Assembly (NCBI GenBank): GCA_050011155.1
Contig: JBEKJP010000010.1
Coordinates: forward strand, 1-64,000
DNA length: 64,000 nucleotides
DNA from: Palsa-504 sp050011155
Lineage (GTDB): Bacteria; Actinomycetota; Actinomycetes; Streptosporangiales; Streptosporangiaceae
Direction: 5' to 3'
Below, piece by piece: positions 36,545 to 45,260 of this stretch. How positions within the stretch are numbered: the stretch's first letter is position 1; every line of letters starts with the position of its first letter. Both the position numbers and the translations under genes were made by a program. Below the pieces are notes generated by a model that was not told where the DNA came from, searched no databases, and worked only from the letters and a program-made list of their open reading frames with translations.

Positions 36545-38893
36545 GTGTCACACCGATCGTTCCGCCGCACCCTGATCCCGGTTGCCGCAGGGCTGGCCGC
36601 CATCGTCACCGTTTCCTGGCCAACGTCGGCCAGCGCGGCGGGGTACGCGCGCGCCAACACCGTGCCGGCCAACACCGTGCCGGCCAACACCGTGCAGGCC
36701 CAGGAGTGGTGGCTGAACGGCCTGCACGTGACCCAGGCCTGGCAGTCCGCCCAGGGCGCCGGGATCACCGTGGCCGTGCTCGGCACCGGCGTGGACACCG
36801 GGCATCCCGATCTGGCCGGCGCCGTGACGACCGGGCCGGACTTCAGCGGTTCCGGCCGGAAGGCGGGCGGCCCGTTCTGGGGGGTCAACGGAACCGCGGT
36901 AGCCGCGATCATCGCGGGACACGGGCACGGCAGCGGCCACGCGGACGGCATCCTCGGCGTCGCCCCCGCGGCCAAGATCTTGTCCATCCGGGTCACGCTG
37001 GAGTACAACGACCCGCTGAACGCCGACGCGGCCCTCGCTAAGAAGCTGCCCGGGGCCATCGCCGCGGGCATCAACTACGCGGTGGACCACGGCGTCCGGA
37101 TCATCGAGCTGCCGATGGACCCCGGGACCGGCGGCCTGACCGGCCAGGGCAATCCGGCCGCGGCCGGCGGCAGCCCGGCCGAGCAGGCGGCGGTGGCGAA
37201 CGCGCTGAGCAAGGACGTGATCCTGGTCGCCCCGGCGGGCGACGACGGCGAGGGGGCCGGCCGGGTGGACTACCCGGCCGCCTATCCCGGCGTCATCGCG
37301 GTGGGGTCGGTGGCCAGGGACGGGCAGGTCGCCCCGTTCAGCAGCACGCACACCTTCGTGACCCTGACCGCGCCCGGCGTCGGCCTGACGACCGCGACCC
37401 CGCCCGACGGCTACGCGCCGGTCAGCTCCACCAGCCTGTCGAGCGGCATCGTGGCCGGCGTGGCCGCGCTGGTCCTGTCCAGGTTCCCGCACCTCACCGG
37501 CGCCCAGGTGAGCCAGGTGCTGGCCGAGAGCGTGACCCCGGCCCGCACGCACGCGGCGGGAGCCGGGCTCGGCACCATCGACGCGGCCCGGGCGGTCAGC
37601 CTGGCCGCGGGCCTCGGCGAGATCGCCCAGCCGACCGCCACGCCCATCCGCACGCACCTACCCGGACGGCTGTCGACCACCGCGACGCACCAGGTGAGCG
37701 CCAGTTCCGTGGCCAGCTCGCTGGTCCGGTACGTGGTGGCCGGCCTGGGCGTGCTGATCGCGCTGCTCATCGTCCTGCTCCTGGTCATGCGCTCCCGGCG
37801 GGAAAAGGCCCGGGCCGCCGCCGCGGCGGCGACCGCCGCGGCCGGGCCGGGCCGGGCCCGGCCCCGCGGCCAGCACGAGCAGCGCAAGCCGGAGCCCCCG
37901 GCCGGGGCCGTACTGGCCATCACGGGGCCGGGTGGGACGGGACGGCCGCAGCCACCCCCGATGATCCCCGGGGCCGCTGGGTCCGCTGGGATCTCCGGGG
38001 CCGCTGGGTCCCCCTCGCCGTCACCGGGACCGGCCGCCAGCTGGACGGCCACCGGCGGCTTCACCGGCGGCGGCCTGGGCGAGATGCAGAGTTCCGCGGG
38101 CGGCCCTTACGCGCCGAGCGCGCCGTTCCGGCCGACCATGAGCGCGCCGCCCAAAGCCGCTAAGACGGTCAAGGGCTCCAGGCCCGCCGACGGCGGCACC
38201 GGGCCGCCGTGGGCGCCCGCGCCGGAGCCCCAGCGCACGTTCGGGTCGCTGCCGACGGCGGGGAACAGCGCGCTCCCCCCGGACCCGGGGCCCGGCATCC
38301 GCGTACCCGGCGACATGGCGGACCTGCCCGCGCTGCCGCCCGACGCCATGCTGCCCGCGCCCTTCGAGTTCGGCACGTCACCGGACCCGGATTTCCCGCC
38401 GCGGCCGCGGGCCCGCGAGGGCGACGACTTTCCCGACGTCCCCCCGTCGCGGGCCCAGCTGCCGACCCGGCAGAGCCTAAGCTTCGCCGCCGCCCCGGTT
38501 CCCCTCGACTACGCGCCGCCGCAGGTCCCTGACTTCACTGTCCCCTCGCGCGCGGCTGGCCTGGTCCTCAGTACTGGTTTGACCGGTGCTGGTTCAGCCG
38601 GTGCTGGTTCGACCGGGACTGGTTCGACCGGGACTGGTTCAGCCCGCGCTGGTTCAGCCGATGCTGGCTCGACGGACGCCGACTCGGACGGCGCAGGTAC
38701 GGCCGGGGCTGCCGGGACCACACCGGTCCCGGCAGCCCCGGCCGAATCGCGCGCTCCTGGAGTCAAAGCCGACCCCAGCTTCATCTGGAACCTGTCCGGC
38801 ACCGACGTCTTCCCGGCCGCGGGCCGTCCGGACGAGCCGGAGGCACCGAGCGCCGCCCCGCTGGACGACGAACCCGGTGCCCCGGTCGCCTAG
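36545..38893 (+). CDS. Membrane-anchored subtilase of the mycosin type, catalytically degenerate
   Basis: A 782-aa protein. A signal peptide (about 1-32, ending SASAA) is followed by a short in-frame repeat (ANTVP). The S8 peptidase fold covers about 55-350, and one membrane helix lies at about 393-415 (RYVVAGLGVLIALLIVLLLV). The last 365 residues are a low-complexity Pro/Ala/Gly cytoplasmic tail containing a 15-bp-unit repeat (GSTGTGS region). The layout is that of mycosin (MycP) proteases of type VII secretion. However, the Asp of xDTG is Gly80 (VLGTGVD), the His of HGTxVA is Asn115 (VNGTAVA) and the oxyanion Asn is Asp233; only the Ser region (SSTSLSS, Ser297) persists. It is probably not a protease. 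No ESX genes are in the window. Confidence 0.85.
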   Translation: MSHRSFRRTLIPVAAGLAAIVTVSWPTSASAAGYARANTVPANTVPANTVQAQEWWLNGLHVTQAWQSAQGAGITVAVLGTGVDTGHPDLAGAVTTGPDFSGSGRKAGGPFWGVNGTAVAAIIAGHGHGSGHADGILGVAPAAKILSIRVTLEYNDPLNADAALAKKLPGAIAAGINYAVDHGVRIIELPMDPGTGGLTGQGNPAAAGGSPAEQAAVANALSKDVILVAPAGDDGEGAGRVDYPAAYPGVIAVGSVARDGQVAPFSSTHTFVTLTAPGVGLTTATPPDGYAPVSSTSLSSGIVAGVAALVLSRFPHLTGAQVSQVLAESVTPARTHAAGAGLGTIDAARAVSLAAGLGEIAQPTATPIRTHLPGRLSTTATHQVSASSVASSLVRYVVAGLGVLIALLIVLLLVMRSRREKARAAAAAATAAAGPGRARPRGQHEQRKPEPPAGAVLAITGPGGTGRPQPPPMIPGAAGSAGISGAAGSPSPSPGPAASWTATGGFTGGGLGEMQSSAGGPYAPSAPFRPTMSAPPKAAKTVKGSRPADGGTGPPWAPAPEPQRTFGSLPTAGNSALPPDPGPGIRVPGDMADLPALPPDAMLPAPFEFGTSPDPDFPPRPRAREGDDFPDVPPSRAQLPTRQSLSFAAAPVPLDYAPPQVPDFTVPSRAAGLVLSTGLTGAGSAGAGSTGTGSTGTGSARAGSADAGSTDADSDGAGTAGAAGTTPVPAAPAESRAPGVKADPSFIWNLSGTDVFPAAGRPDEPEAPSAAPLDDEPGAPVA
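38580..38690 (+). repeat. Degenerate 15-bp tandem repeat in the pseudo-mycosin tail
   Basis: Units of the form ggttcgaccgggact / ggttcagccggtgct repeat about seven times in frame and encode the Ser-Thr/Ala-Gly pattern of the cytoplasmic tail. Length polymorphism between strains would be expected. Confidence 0.75.
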
Positions 38894-38946
38894 CCGACGC
38901 CAGCCAACCGGCGCCGGCTAGGCGCTACCAGCTAGGCGGTGCCCCG

Positions 38947-41352
38947 TCAGGCCGCGACCGCGGCCTGCGGGGCCTGCGCGGGCTCGAGCGCGAGCGCGAG
39001 CACGTCGCGGACATCGCCCATGGTGTGGACGTCCAGCTTCTCGAGCACCTCGGCCGGCACGTCGTCCAGGTCCGGCTCGTTGCGCTGCGGGATCAGCACG
39101 GTGGTGATCCCGGCCCGGTGAGCCGCGAGCAGCTTCTGCTTGACGCCGCCGATGGGCAGCACCCGCCCGGTGAGCGAGACCTCACCGGTCATCGCCACGT
39201 CGGACCGGACGGGCCGGCCGGACAGCAGCGACGCGAGCGCGGTGGTCATGGTGACACCCGCACTCGGCCCGTCCTTGGGCACCGCGCCGGCCGGCACGTG
39301 CACGTGCACGCCGCGGTCCTTGAGGTCGCCGACCGGCAGGCCGAGCTCGGCGCCGTGCGAGCGCAGGTAGGACAGCGCGATCCGGACCGACTCCTTCATC
39401 ACGTCGCCGAGCTGCCCGGTGAGCGTGAGGCCGGTCTCGCCGGTCTCGGCCTCGGCCAGGGACGCCTCGATGTACAGGACGTCCCCGCCCGCGCCGGTCA
39501 CCGCCAGGCCGGTCGCCACGCCGGGCACCGCCGTGCGGCGGTCGCTCGAGGTCAGCTTGGTCTCCGGGGTGAACCGGGGCCGCCCCAGGTAGTCCTTGAG
39601 GTTGTCGGGGCTGACCGTGATCGGCAGCGTGCCCTCCGCCAGGGCCTCCTTGGCGGTGACCTTGCGCAGCACCCGGGCGATGGCCCGCTCCAGCGACCGG
39701 ACGCCCGCCTCGCGGGTGTACTCGGCCGCGACGAGCCGCAGCGCGTCGTCGGTGAGCGTGATCTCGTCGGCGTTCAGGCCCGACTTGGACAGCTGCCTGG
39801 GCAGCAGGTGGTCCCGGCCGATGGCGACCTTCTCGTCCTCGGTGTAGCCGTCCAGCTGGACCAGTTCCATCCGGTCGATCAGCGGCCCGGGGATCGAGTC
39901 GAGCACGTTCGCCGTGGCCAGGAACACCACGTCGGACAGGTCGAGGTCGACCTCGAGGTAGTGGTCGCGGAAGGTGTGGTTCTGCGCCGGGTCGAGCACC
40001 TCGAGCAGCGCCGCCGCCGGGTCGCCCCGGTAGTCGCTGCCGACCTTGTCGACCTCGTCGAGCAGCACGACCGGGTTCATCGTGCCCGCCTCGCGGATGG
40101 CCCGGACGATCCGGCCGGGCAGCGCGCCGACGTAGGTACGCCGGTGGCCGCGGATCTCCGCCTCGTCCCGGACGCCGCCGAGCGCGACCCGGACGAACTT
40201 ACGGCCCATGGCCCGCGCGACCGACTCGCCGAGCGACGTCTTGCCGACGCCGGGCGGGCCGACCAGGGCGAGCACGGCACCGGAACGCCGGCCGCCGATG
40301 ACCCCGAGGCCACGGTCGCTGCGCCGCTTGCGCACCGCCAGGTACTCGATGATGCGGTCCTTCACGTCGTCGAGCCCGGTGTGGTCCTCGTCGAGGATCA
40401 CCCGCGCGCCGGCGATGTCGTAGGCGTCCTCGGTCCGCTCGTTCCACGGGATGTCGAGGACGGTGTCGAGCCAGGTCCTGATCCAGCCGACTTCCGGCGA
40501 CTGGTCCGAGGTCCGCTCGAGCTTGTCGACCTCGCGCATCGCGGCCTCGTGGACCTTCTCCGGCAGGTTCGCCGCCTCCACCCGGGCCCGGTAGTCGTCC
40601 TCCTCGGTGCCCTTGTCCCCGCCGGTCAGCTCGTTCAGTTCCTTGCGGACCGCGGCAAGCTGCTGGCGGAGCAGGAATTCCTTCTGCTGCTTCTCCATGC
40701 CCTCCGAGACGTCCTTGCGGATGGACTCGGCCACTTCCAGCTCGGCCAGCTGGTCCTTGGCCCAGCCGACCACCAGCTCCAGCCGCTCGACCAAGTCGGC
40801 GGTCTCGAGCAGCTGCAGCTTCTGCATGGTCGAGAGGTAGCTCGAGTAGCCCGCCCGGTCCGCGATCGTGGACGGGTCGGTAAGCTGCTGGATCGCGTCG
40901 ATGACCTGCCAGGCGCCGCGCTGCTGCAGCATGCTGGTGATCAGGGACTTGTACTGCTGGGCCAGTTCGTCGGCCTGCGGGCCGGCCCCGGTCTCCTCGA
41001 CCACGGTGCCTTCCACCCACAGCGCCGCACCGGGACCGGTGGTCCCGGAGCCGACCTTGACCCGGGAGGTGCCGCGCACCACCGCGCCGGGCTGCCCGCC
41101 GGGCAGCCGCCCGACCTGCTCCACCACGGCAAGTGTGCCGACGCCCGCGAGCCCGCGGTCCGCCAGCCTGGGCACGAGGAGCACCTGCGCCTTTATGTCC
41201 GAACGCATGCCGGGAACCTGCCGGGACGGCATCCGGGCCGCGTCGACCGCGGCGCCAACTTCCGGCTGCGATGTCTCCAGCGGCACCACCATCCCCGGCA
41301 GCACCACTTCGTCATCGAGCGGTAGCACCGGCAGCGTGAGGGTTTCACCCAT
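38947..41352 (-). CDS. lon: ATP-dependent protease Lon (LonA)
   Basis: An 801-aa LonA protease. The N-terminal substrate domain (about 1-310) is followed by AAA+ (GPPGVGKTSLGESVARAMGR Walker A, VVLLDEVDKVG Walker B) and the peptidase domain with catalytic Ser in PKDGPSAGVTM and Lys in IGGVKQKLLAAHRAG. It degrades damaged and regulatory proteins in the cytoplasm. GGAGG stands 8 bases before the ATG. A perfect HAIR operator lies 16 bases upstream of the start, so HspR controls it as in Streptomyces. The size and motifs are complete. Confidence 0.96.
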   Translation of the reverse strand: MGETLTLPVLPLDDEVVLPGMVVPLETSQPEVGAAVDAARMPSRQVPGMRSDIKAQVLLVPRLADRGLAGVGTLAVVEQVGRLPGGQPGAVVRGTSRVKVGSGTTGPGAALWVEGTVVEETGAGPQADELAQQYKSLITSMLQQRGAWQVIDAIQQLTDPSTIADRAGYSSYLSTMQKLQLLETADLVERLELVVGWAKDQLAELEVAESIRKDVSEGMEKQQKEFLLRQQLAAVRKELNELTGGDKGTEEDDYRARVEAANLPEKVHEAAMREVDKLERTSDQSPEVGWIRTWLDTVLDIPWNERTEDAYDIAGARVILDEDHTGLDDVKDRIIEYLAVRKRRSDRGLGVIGGRRSGAVLALVGPPGVGKTSLGESVARAMGRKFVRVALGGVRDEAEIRGHRRTYVGALPGRIVRAIREAGTMNPVVLLDEVDKVGSDYRGDPAAALLEVLDPAQNHTFRDHYLEVDLDLSDVVFLATANVLDSIPGPLIDRMELVQLDGYTEDEKVAIGRDHLLPRQLSKSGLNADEITLTDDALRLVAAEYTREAGVRSLERAIARVLRKVTAKEALAEGTLPITVSPDNLKDYLGRPRFTPETKLTSSDRRTAVPGVATGLAVTGAGGDVLYIEASLAEAETGETGLTLTGQLGDVMKESVRIALSYLRSHGAELGLPVGDLKDRGVHVHVPAGAVPKDGPSAGVTMTTALASLLSGRPVRSDVAMTGEVSLTGRVLPIGGVKQKLLAAHRAGITTVLIPQRNEPDLDDVPAEVLEKLDVHTMGDVRDVLALALEPAQAPQAAVAA

Positions 41353-41367
41353 TGATGGCCTCCAAAG

Positions 41368-41388
41368 CTTGAGTCATACACACTCAAG
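41368..41388 (-). promoter_or_regulatory. HAIR operator (HspR) upstream of lon
   Basis: CTTGAGT-N7-ACTCAAG, an exact match to the HAIR consensus for the HspR repressor, ends 16 bases before the lon ATG. HspR-HAIR control of lon is established in Streptomyces. Confidence 0.95.
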
Positions 41389-41632
41389 AAAAAAGAGCCC
41401 AGTTTTGTTTCCGCTCCCCGTTCGCCCGCAGCGATCACCCTCCGCGCCAGGTTGCGGCGCTCTCCGCCAGGCCGGGTCGCGCCGCTCGCCGTGGCACTAG
41501 TTCCAGCCATCGCGGCGGCAGTCCTGTTCCCGCCGCGACCACCTCCCGGCCCGGCCGACGTCCGCGCCTTCTGCCCGGACCCAGCCGGGCGACCCCATCG
41601 GGCGCCTCAGTCACACCCGTCCCGCGCTTCCA

Positions 41633-41682
41633 GATCGTTCGTCAGTTTCTGTCGCTATTACGACCCAAACTGACGAACGATC
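41633..41682. repeat. Perfect 16-bp inverted repeat, 18-base loop
   Basis: gatcgttcgtcagttt pairs exactly with aaactgacgaacgatc. It lies in a divergent intergenic region where a terminator is not expected. No T-run follows on either strand. Confidence 0.75.
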
Positions 41683-41808
41683 GGGCACCCCACGCCGTCC
41701 CGCAGAAACCAGCCGGGCCGCCGTGCCCCATAGCGTGCAACACGGGCATCACGCTTACCTCAAGCCTCCAGCGTCCCATCACCGCGCCCGCAGCCGCGCG
41801 AAACCCCG

Positions 41809-41858
41809 GCTTTGTCCGCGGTTCTGGTCGTCAGGGCAACCAGAACCGCGGACAAAGC
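41809..41858. repeat. Perfect 20-bp inverted repeat, 10-base loop
   Basis: gctttgtccgcggttctggt pairs exactly with accagaaccgcggacaaagc. It ends about 70 bases before the mutarotase gene start, so it would be in the promoter or 5' leader of that gene. Confidence 0.78.
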
Positions 41859-41926
41859 GGCGGTGGCTGCAGCTCGGCGCCGAAGATCGTCCGGCTGCCG
41901 CGGCGGAGGCGCGCTAATGTGGCGGC

Positions 41927-42352
41927 GTGCTCAGGTTCCCGCTTATTCATCCGCCGTTGCTGGCGGCGCTGGCCGCTTGCGGGCATGGCGGCAAGGTGCT
42001 GCTGGCCGACGCCAACTACTCACACAGCACGAACGCAAGCCCGCGGGCCGCGCTCGTCTACCTGAACGTGCGGCCCGGGCTGGTCACCGTGGACCAGGTG
42101 CTCGAGCCCGTGCTGGCCGCGGTGCCGGTGGAGGCGGTGCACGTGATGCGGCCGGACGAAGGCCTCGAGCCAGAGGTGTTCGGCACCTACCGGGCACAGC
42201 TCGGGCCGGACCTGCCGCTGCAGCCGCTGGGCCGGCTGGAGTTCTACGCCGCCTGCCGGGAACCGGACCTGGCGGTCTGCGTGGCCACCGGCGACGACCG
42301 GCTGTACGCCAACGTTCTGCTCACCGTGGGGTACATCAAGCCGCCAACCTGA
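41927..42352 (+). CDS. fucU: RbsD/FucU-family sugar mutarotase (L-fucose mutarotase type)
   Basis: A 141-aa protein with the RbsD/FucU fold: HPPLLAALAACGHGGKVLLADANY carries the conserved His and DANY, and ATGDDRLYANVLLTVGYIKPP is the C-terminal Tyr-rich signature. The FucU branch, with a GDDRLYANVLL ending, interconverts alpha- and beta-L-fucose and related sugars. It is convergent with lutC (4-base gap). The remaining probable fucose genes lie 7-14 kb to the right. Substrate assignment is by branch resemblance and context. Confidence 0.82.
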   Translation: MLRFPLIHPPLLAALAACGHGGKVLLADANYSHSTNASPRAALVYLNVRPGLVTVDQVLEPVLAAVPVEAVHVMRPDEGLEPEVFGTYRAQLGPDLPLQPLGRLEFYAACREPDLAVCVATGDDRLYANVLLTVGYIKPPT

Positions 42353-42356
42353 CGGG

Positions 42357-43049
42357 TCACGCCGCGGCGATCAGGATGTGCAGGTTGCGCGGGCCGTGCA
42401 CGCCTTCGACCCGGATGAGCTCGATGTCGCTGGTGGCCGAGGGGCCGGAGATGAGGGTGTGCGGGCGGGCCGGGTCGAGCCGGGCGAACGCGTCGGCCAG
42501 GTCGGCCGCGACCTGATCGGCCCGCACCACGACCAGGTGGAAGTCGGGCACCAGGGTGAGCGCGCGGCGGCCCTGGCCGGGACCGTGGTCCAGGATGATC
42601 GTGCCGGTCTCGGCGATGGCCACCGCGCAGCCGGTGACGACGCCGCTCAAGCGGTCGAGTTCGGCCGCGGACAGCGGGGGCTCGTCGCGGGTTAGCGTGA
42701 TCCCGGCGGGCAAGCCGGCCAGCCATTCACCGGGGAGCCCGGCCGGGATCACGAAGCTGGCGGCCGCAGCGGAAGCGCCCGGGGCCACGGCGGCGCGGGC
42801 CGCGAGGGCGCGGGCGATGGCCGGAGCGAGGCCGGACTCGGGGACGCGCTCCACCACGGCCCGGTAGTCGGCGGCGCGCTCGGCGAACAGCCCGGTGATG
42901 TCGGCGTCGTGGTGGGCCCGCAGGTAGTCACGGTTCAACGCCTCGTACGCCGCGTCGATAGCTTCGGCCGAACGGGGTTGGCCATTGCCCCGGCCGCTGT
43001 TGGCCGCGCGGATCCGGGCCAGGATGCGGTCCTTGGCGCCAGTGCTCAT
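42357..43049 (-). CDS. lutC: Lactate utilization protein LutC
   Basis: A 230-aa protein of the LUD (YkgG) family. The C-terminal block LISGPSATSDIELIRVEGVHGPRNLHILI is the family hallmark, and AIAETGTIILDHG appears in the middle. With LutA and LutB it forms the iron-sulfur enzyme oxidising L-lactate to pyruvate. The ATG at 43049 overlaps the lutB stop (TGATG), so lutA-lutB-lutC are translationally coupled in this order. It lacks Fe-S motifs, as expected. Confidence 0.92.
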   Translation of the reverse strand: MSTGAKDRILARIRAANSGRGNGQPRSAEAIDAAYEALNRDYLRAHHDADITGLFAERAADYRAVVERVPESGLAPAIARALAARAAVAPGASAAAASFVIPAGLPGEWLAGLPAGITLTRDEPPLSAAELDRLSGVVTGCAVAIAETGTIILDHGPGQGRRALTLVPDFHLVVVRADQVAADLADAFARLDPARPHTLISGPSATSDIELIRVEGVHGPRNLHILIAAA

Positions 43050-44494
43050 CACCGGGTCCCCCTGGTCCGGGCCCACCAGGCGCGGAACGACTCGGCCGGC
43101 GGAGCCGGGGCGTCCCTGGTCTCCGTCCAGCCGTTCAGCGGCGGCGGCAGCCGCCGGATCCGGCCCTTCCTGGCGACCACTTTACGGCTGGCCGAGGCGG
43201 CCCGCTGGGCCGTGGCGAGCAGCCGGGGAGAGCGGAGAACGCGTCCGGAGATGGTGAACGCCACCCGTTCGGCGGAAAAGGTCTTGTCTCTTTTCGCGTC
43301 GACCACCTTGGCACGCAGGTGGACCAGGGCCTCGGGGATGTTGATGGCGACCGGGCACACCTCGTAGCAGGCACCGCACAAGGTGGAGGCGAACGGCAGC
43401 GACGCGTCCACCGGGTCGGAGATGCCGCGCAGCAGCGGGGAGATGATCGCGCCGATCGGACCGGGGTAGGGCGAACCGTAGGCGTGGCCGCCGGTTCGTT
43501 CGTACACCGGGCAGACGTTCAGGCAGGCCGAGCACCTGATGCAGCGCAGCGCCTGGCGGCCGGTCGGGTCGGCCAGCGCCGCGGTGCGGCCGTTGTCAAG
43601 CAGCACCAGGTGGAAGTTCTCCGGCCCGTCCCCCGGCGTGATCCCGGTCCAGGTCGAGGTGTACGGGTTCATCCGCTCGGCGGTGGACGAACGCGGCAGC
43701 AGCGCCAGGAACACCTCCAGGTCCCGCCACGACGGCAGGATCTTCTCCACCCCCACCACCGAGATCAGCGTGCGCGGCAGCGTCACGCACATCCGGCCGT
43801 TGCCCTCCGACTCGACCACCACCAGCGACCCGGTCTCGGCGATGGCGAAGTTCGCGCCGGACACCCCGACCCGCGCCGACAGGAACGCCTGGCGCAGGTG
43901 GGCCCGGGCCGCGGCGGCCAGGGCGGGCGGGTCGTCGGTCAGCCCGGGCGGCGCGTCCGGCATCTCGGTGCGGAAGATCTCCCTGATCTCGGCGCGGTTC
44001 CGGTGGATGGCGGGCACCAGGATGTGGCTGGGCCGGTCGTGGCCGAGCTGGACGATCAGCTCGGCCAGGTCGGTCTCCAGCGCGCTGATGCCGTCGGCGG
44101 CCAGGGCCTCGTTCAGCCCGGTTTCCTGGGTGGCCATCGACTTCACCTTGACCACGCTGTCGGCGCCCGCCGCGCGGACAAGGCCGGCCACGATCGCGTT
44201 GGCCTCGCCCGCGTCCCGGGCCCAGTGCACCACCCCGCCCGCCCGGGTGACGTTCTCCTCCAGCCGGAGCAGGTAGGTGTCCAGGTGGGCCAGGGTGTGA
44301 TCCTTGATCGCCTTGGCGGCCTGGCGCAGCTGCTCCCAGTCGGCCAGTTCCGCGACCGCCCCGGCCCGTTTGGCCCGGATGGTGTGCGTGGCGTGGGTCA
44401 GGTTGGCGCGCAGCTGCGAGTCGGCCACCGCGGTCCTGGCCGCCACCGGGAACGCGGGCATGCCCAGGTAGGTGGGCATCTCTCCCAGGGCCAT
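43049..44494 (-). CDS. lutB: Lactate utilization iron-sulfur protein LutB
   Basis: A 481-aa protein: LUD domain in the first 300 residues (ANFAIAETGSLVVVESEGNGRM), then a ferredoxin-like region with CIRCSACLNVCPVYERTGGHAYG and CGACYEVCPV supplying two [4Fe-4S] sets, then a helical C-terminus. It is the electron-transfer subunit of the LutABC L-lactate oxidation complex. Its ATG overlaps the lutA stop (TGATG) and its own stop overlaps lutC. Complete by family standards. Confidence 0.94.
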   Translation of the reverse strand: MALGEMPTYLGMPAFPVAARTAVADSQLRANLTHATHTIRAKRAGAVAELADWEQLRQAAKAIKDHTLAHLDTYLLRLEENVTRAGGVVHWARDAGEANAIVAGLVRAAGADSVVKVKSMATQETGLNEALAADGISALETDLAELIVQLGHDRPSHILVPAIHRNRAEIREIFRTEMPDAPPGLTDDPPALAAAARAHLRQAFLSARVGVSGANFAIAETGSLVVVESEGNGRMCVTLPRTLISVVGVEKILPSWRDLEVFLALLPRSSTAERMNPYTSTWTGITPGDGPENFHLVLLDNGRTAALADPTGRQALRCIRCSACLNVCPVYERTGGHAYGSPYPGPIGAIISPLLRGISDPVDASLPFASTLCGACYEVCPVAINIPEALVHLRAKVVDAKRDKTFSAERVAFTISGRVLRSPRLLATAQRAASASRKVVARKGRIRRLPPPLNGWTETRDAPAPPAESFRAWWARTRGTR

Positions 44495-45231
44495 CAGCGC
44501 GCCTCCTCGGTGCGGGCCAGGATCTCGGCCAGGTGCATGACCGCCACCCCGGATCGCTGCCGCTGCAGCGATCCGCCGATGTGCATCAGGCACGAGTTGT
44601 CGGCCGCGCACAGCACCTCGGCCCCGCTGCGGCGGACCGCCGCTACCTTGTCCGCGCAGATCGCGGCCGACACGTCGGCGTTCTTCAGCGCGAACGTGCC
44701 GCCGAATCCGCAGCACGCCTCGGCGTCGGGCAGGTCGGCCAGGTTCAGGCCGCGCACCGCGCGGAGCAGCCGCACCGGGGCGTCGCCCACCTTGAGCATG
44801 CGCAGCCCGTGGCAGGTCGGGTGGTAGGTCACCTTGTGCGGGAAGTACGCGCCCACGTCGGTCACCCCGAGCACGCCGGTCAGGAACACGGAGAGCTCGT
44901 AGGTCCGGGGCGCGACCTCGGCCACCGCCCGGGCCAGTCCCTGGTCGCCGGCCTCGGCGGCCAGCACCGGGTAGTACTCGCGGATCATCGAGGCGCACGA
45001 GGCCGACGGGGTGACCACCGCCTCGTACTTGGCGAAGGTAGCCGTGAACCCGCGCGCCATCGGCACCGCCTCCCGCCGGTAGCCGGTGTTGAAATGCATC
45101 TGGCCGCAGCACGCCTGGGCCACGGGGAAATCCACCTGGTGGCCAAGACGCTCGAGCACCGTCACCACGGCCCGGCCGGTGTCCGGGAACAGCGTGTCGG
45201 TCAGGCACGTCACGAACAAGCCGATACGCAT
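44494..45231 (-). CDS. lutA: Lactate utilization protein LutA (CCG-domain Fe-S)
   Basis: A 245-aa protein with two CCG domains: QACCGQMHFNTGY and the matching EACCGFGGTFALKNADVS, which bind [4Fe-4S] clusters as in heterodisulfide reductase and glycolate oxidase subunits. GGAGG precedes the ATG at 45231. It is the first lut gene; the phosphopantetheinyl transferase gene ends 29 bases upstream on the same strand, so a common transcript is possible. From B. subtilis work LutABC supports growth on L-lactate. Confidence 0.93.
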   Translation of the reverse strand: MRIGLFVTCLTDTLFPDTGRAVVTVLERLGHQVDFPVAQACCGQMHFNTGYRREAVPMARGFTATFAKYEAVVTPSASCASMIREYYPVLAAEAGDQGLARAVAEVAPRTYELSVFLTGVLGVTDVGAYFPHKVTYHPTCHGLRMLKVGDAPVRLLRAVRGLNLADLPDAEACCGFGGTFALKNADVSAAICADKVAAVRRSGAEVLCAADNSCLMHIGGSLQRQRSGVAVMHLAEILARTEEAR

Positions 45232-45260
45232 GAAGCCTCCGCCCGCCACGCTACAAGACG

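Larger units (their letters stand above)
41353..41926. other. Divergent lon-fucU intergenic region with HAIR operator and two long palindromes
   Basis: About 575 bases between two genes that point away from each other. The left end holds the HspR site. The middle and right hold two perfect palindromes (16 and 20 bp arms; listed separately). No gene is supported here; short frames have no family resemblance. Confidence 0.6.
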
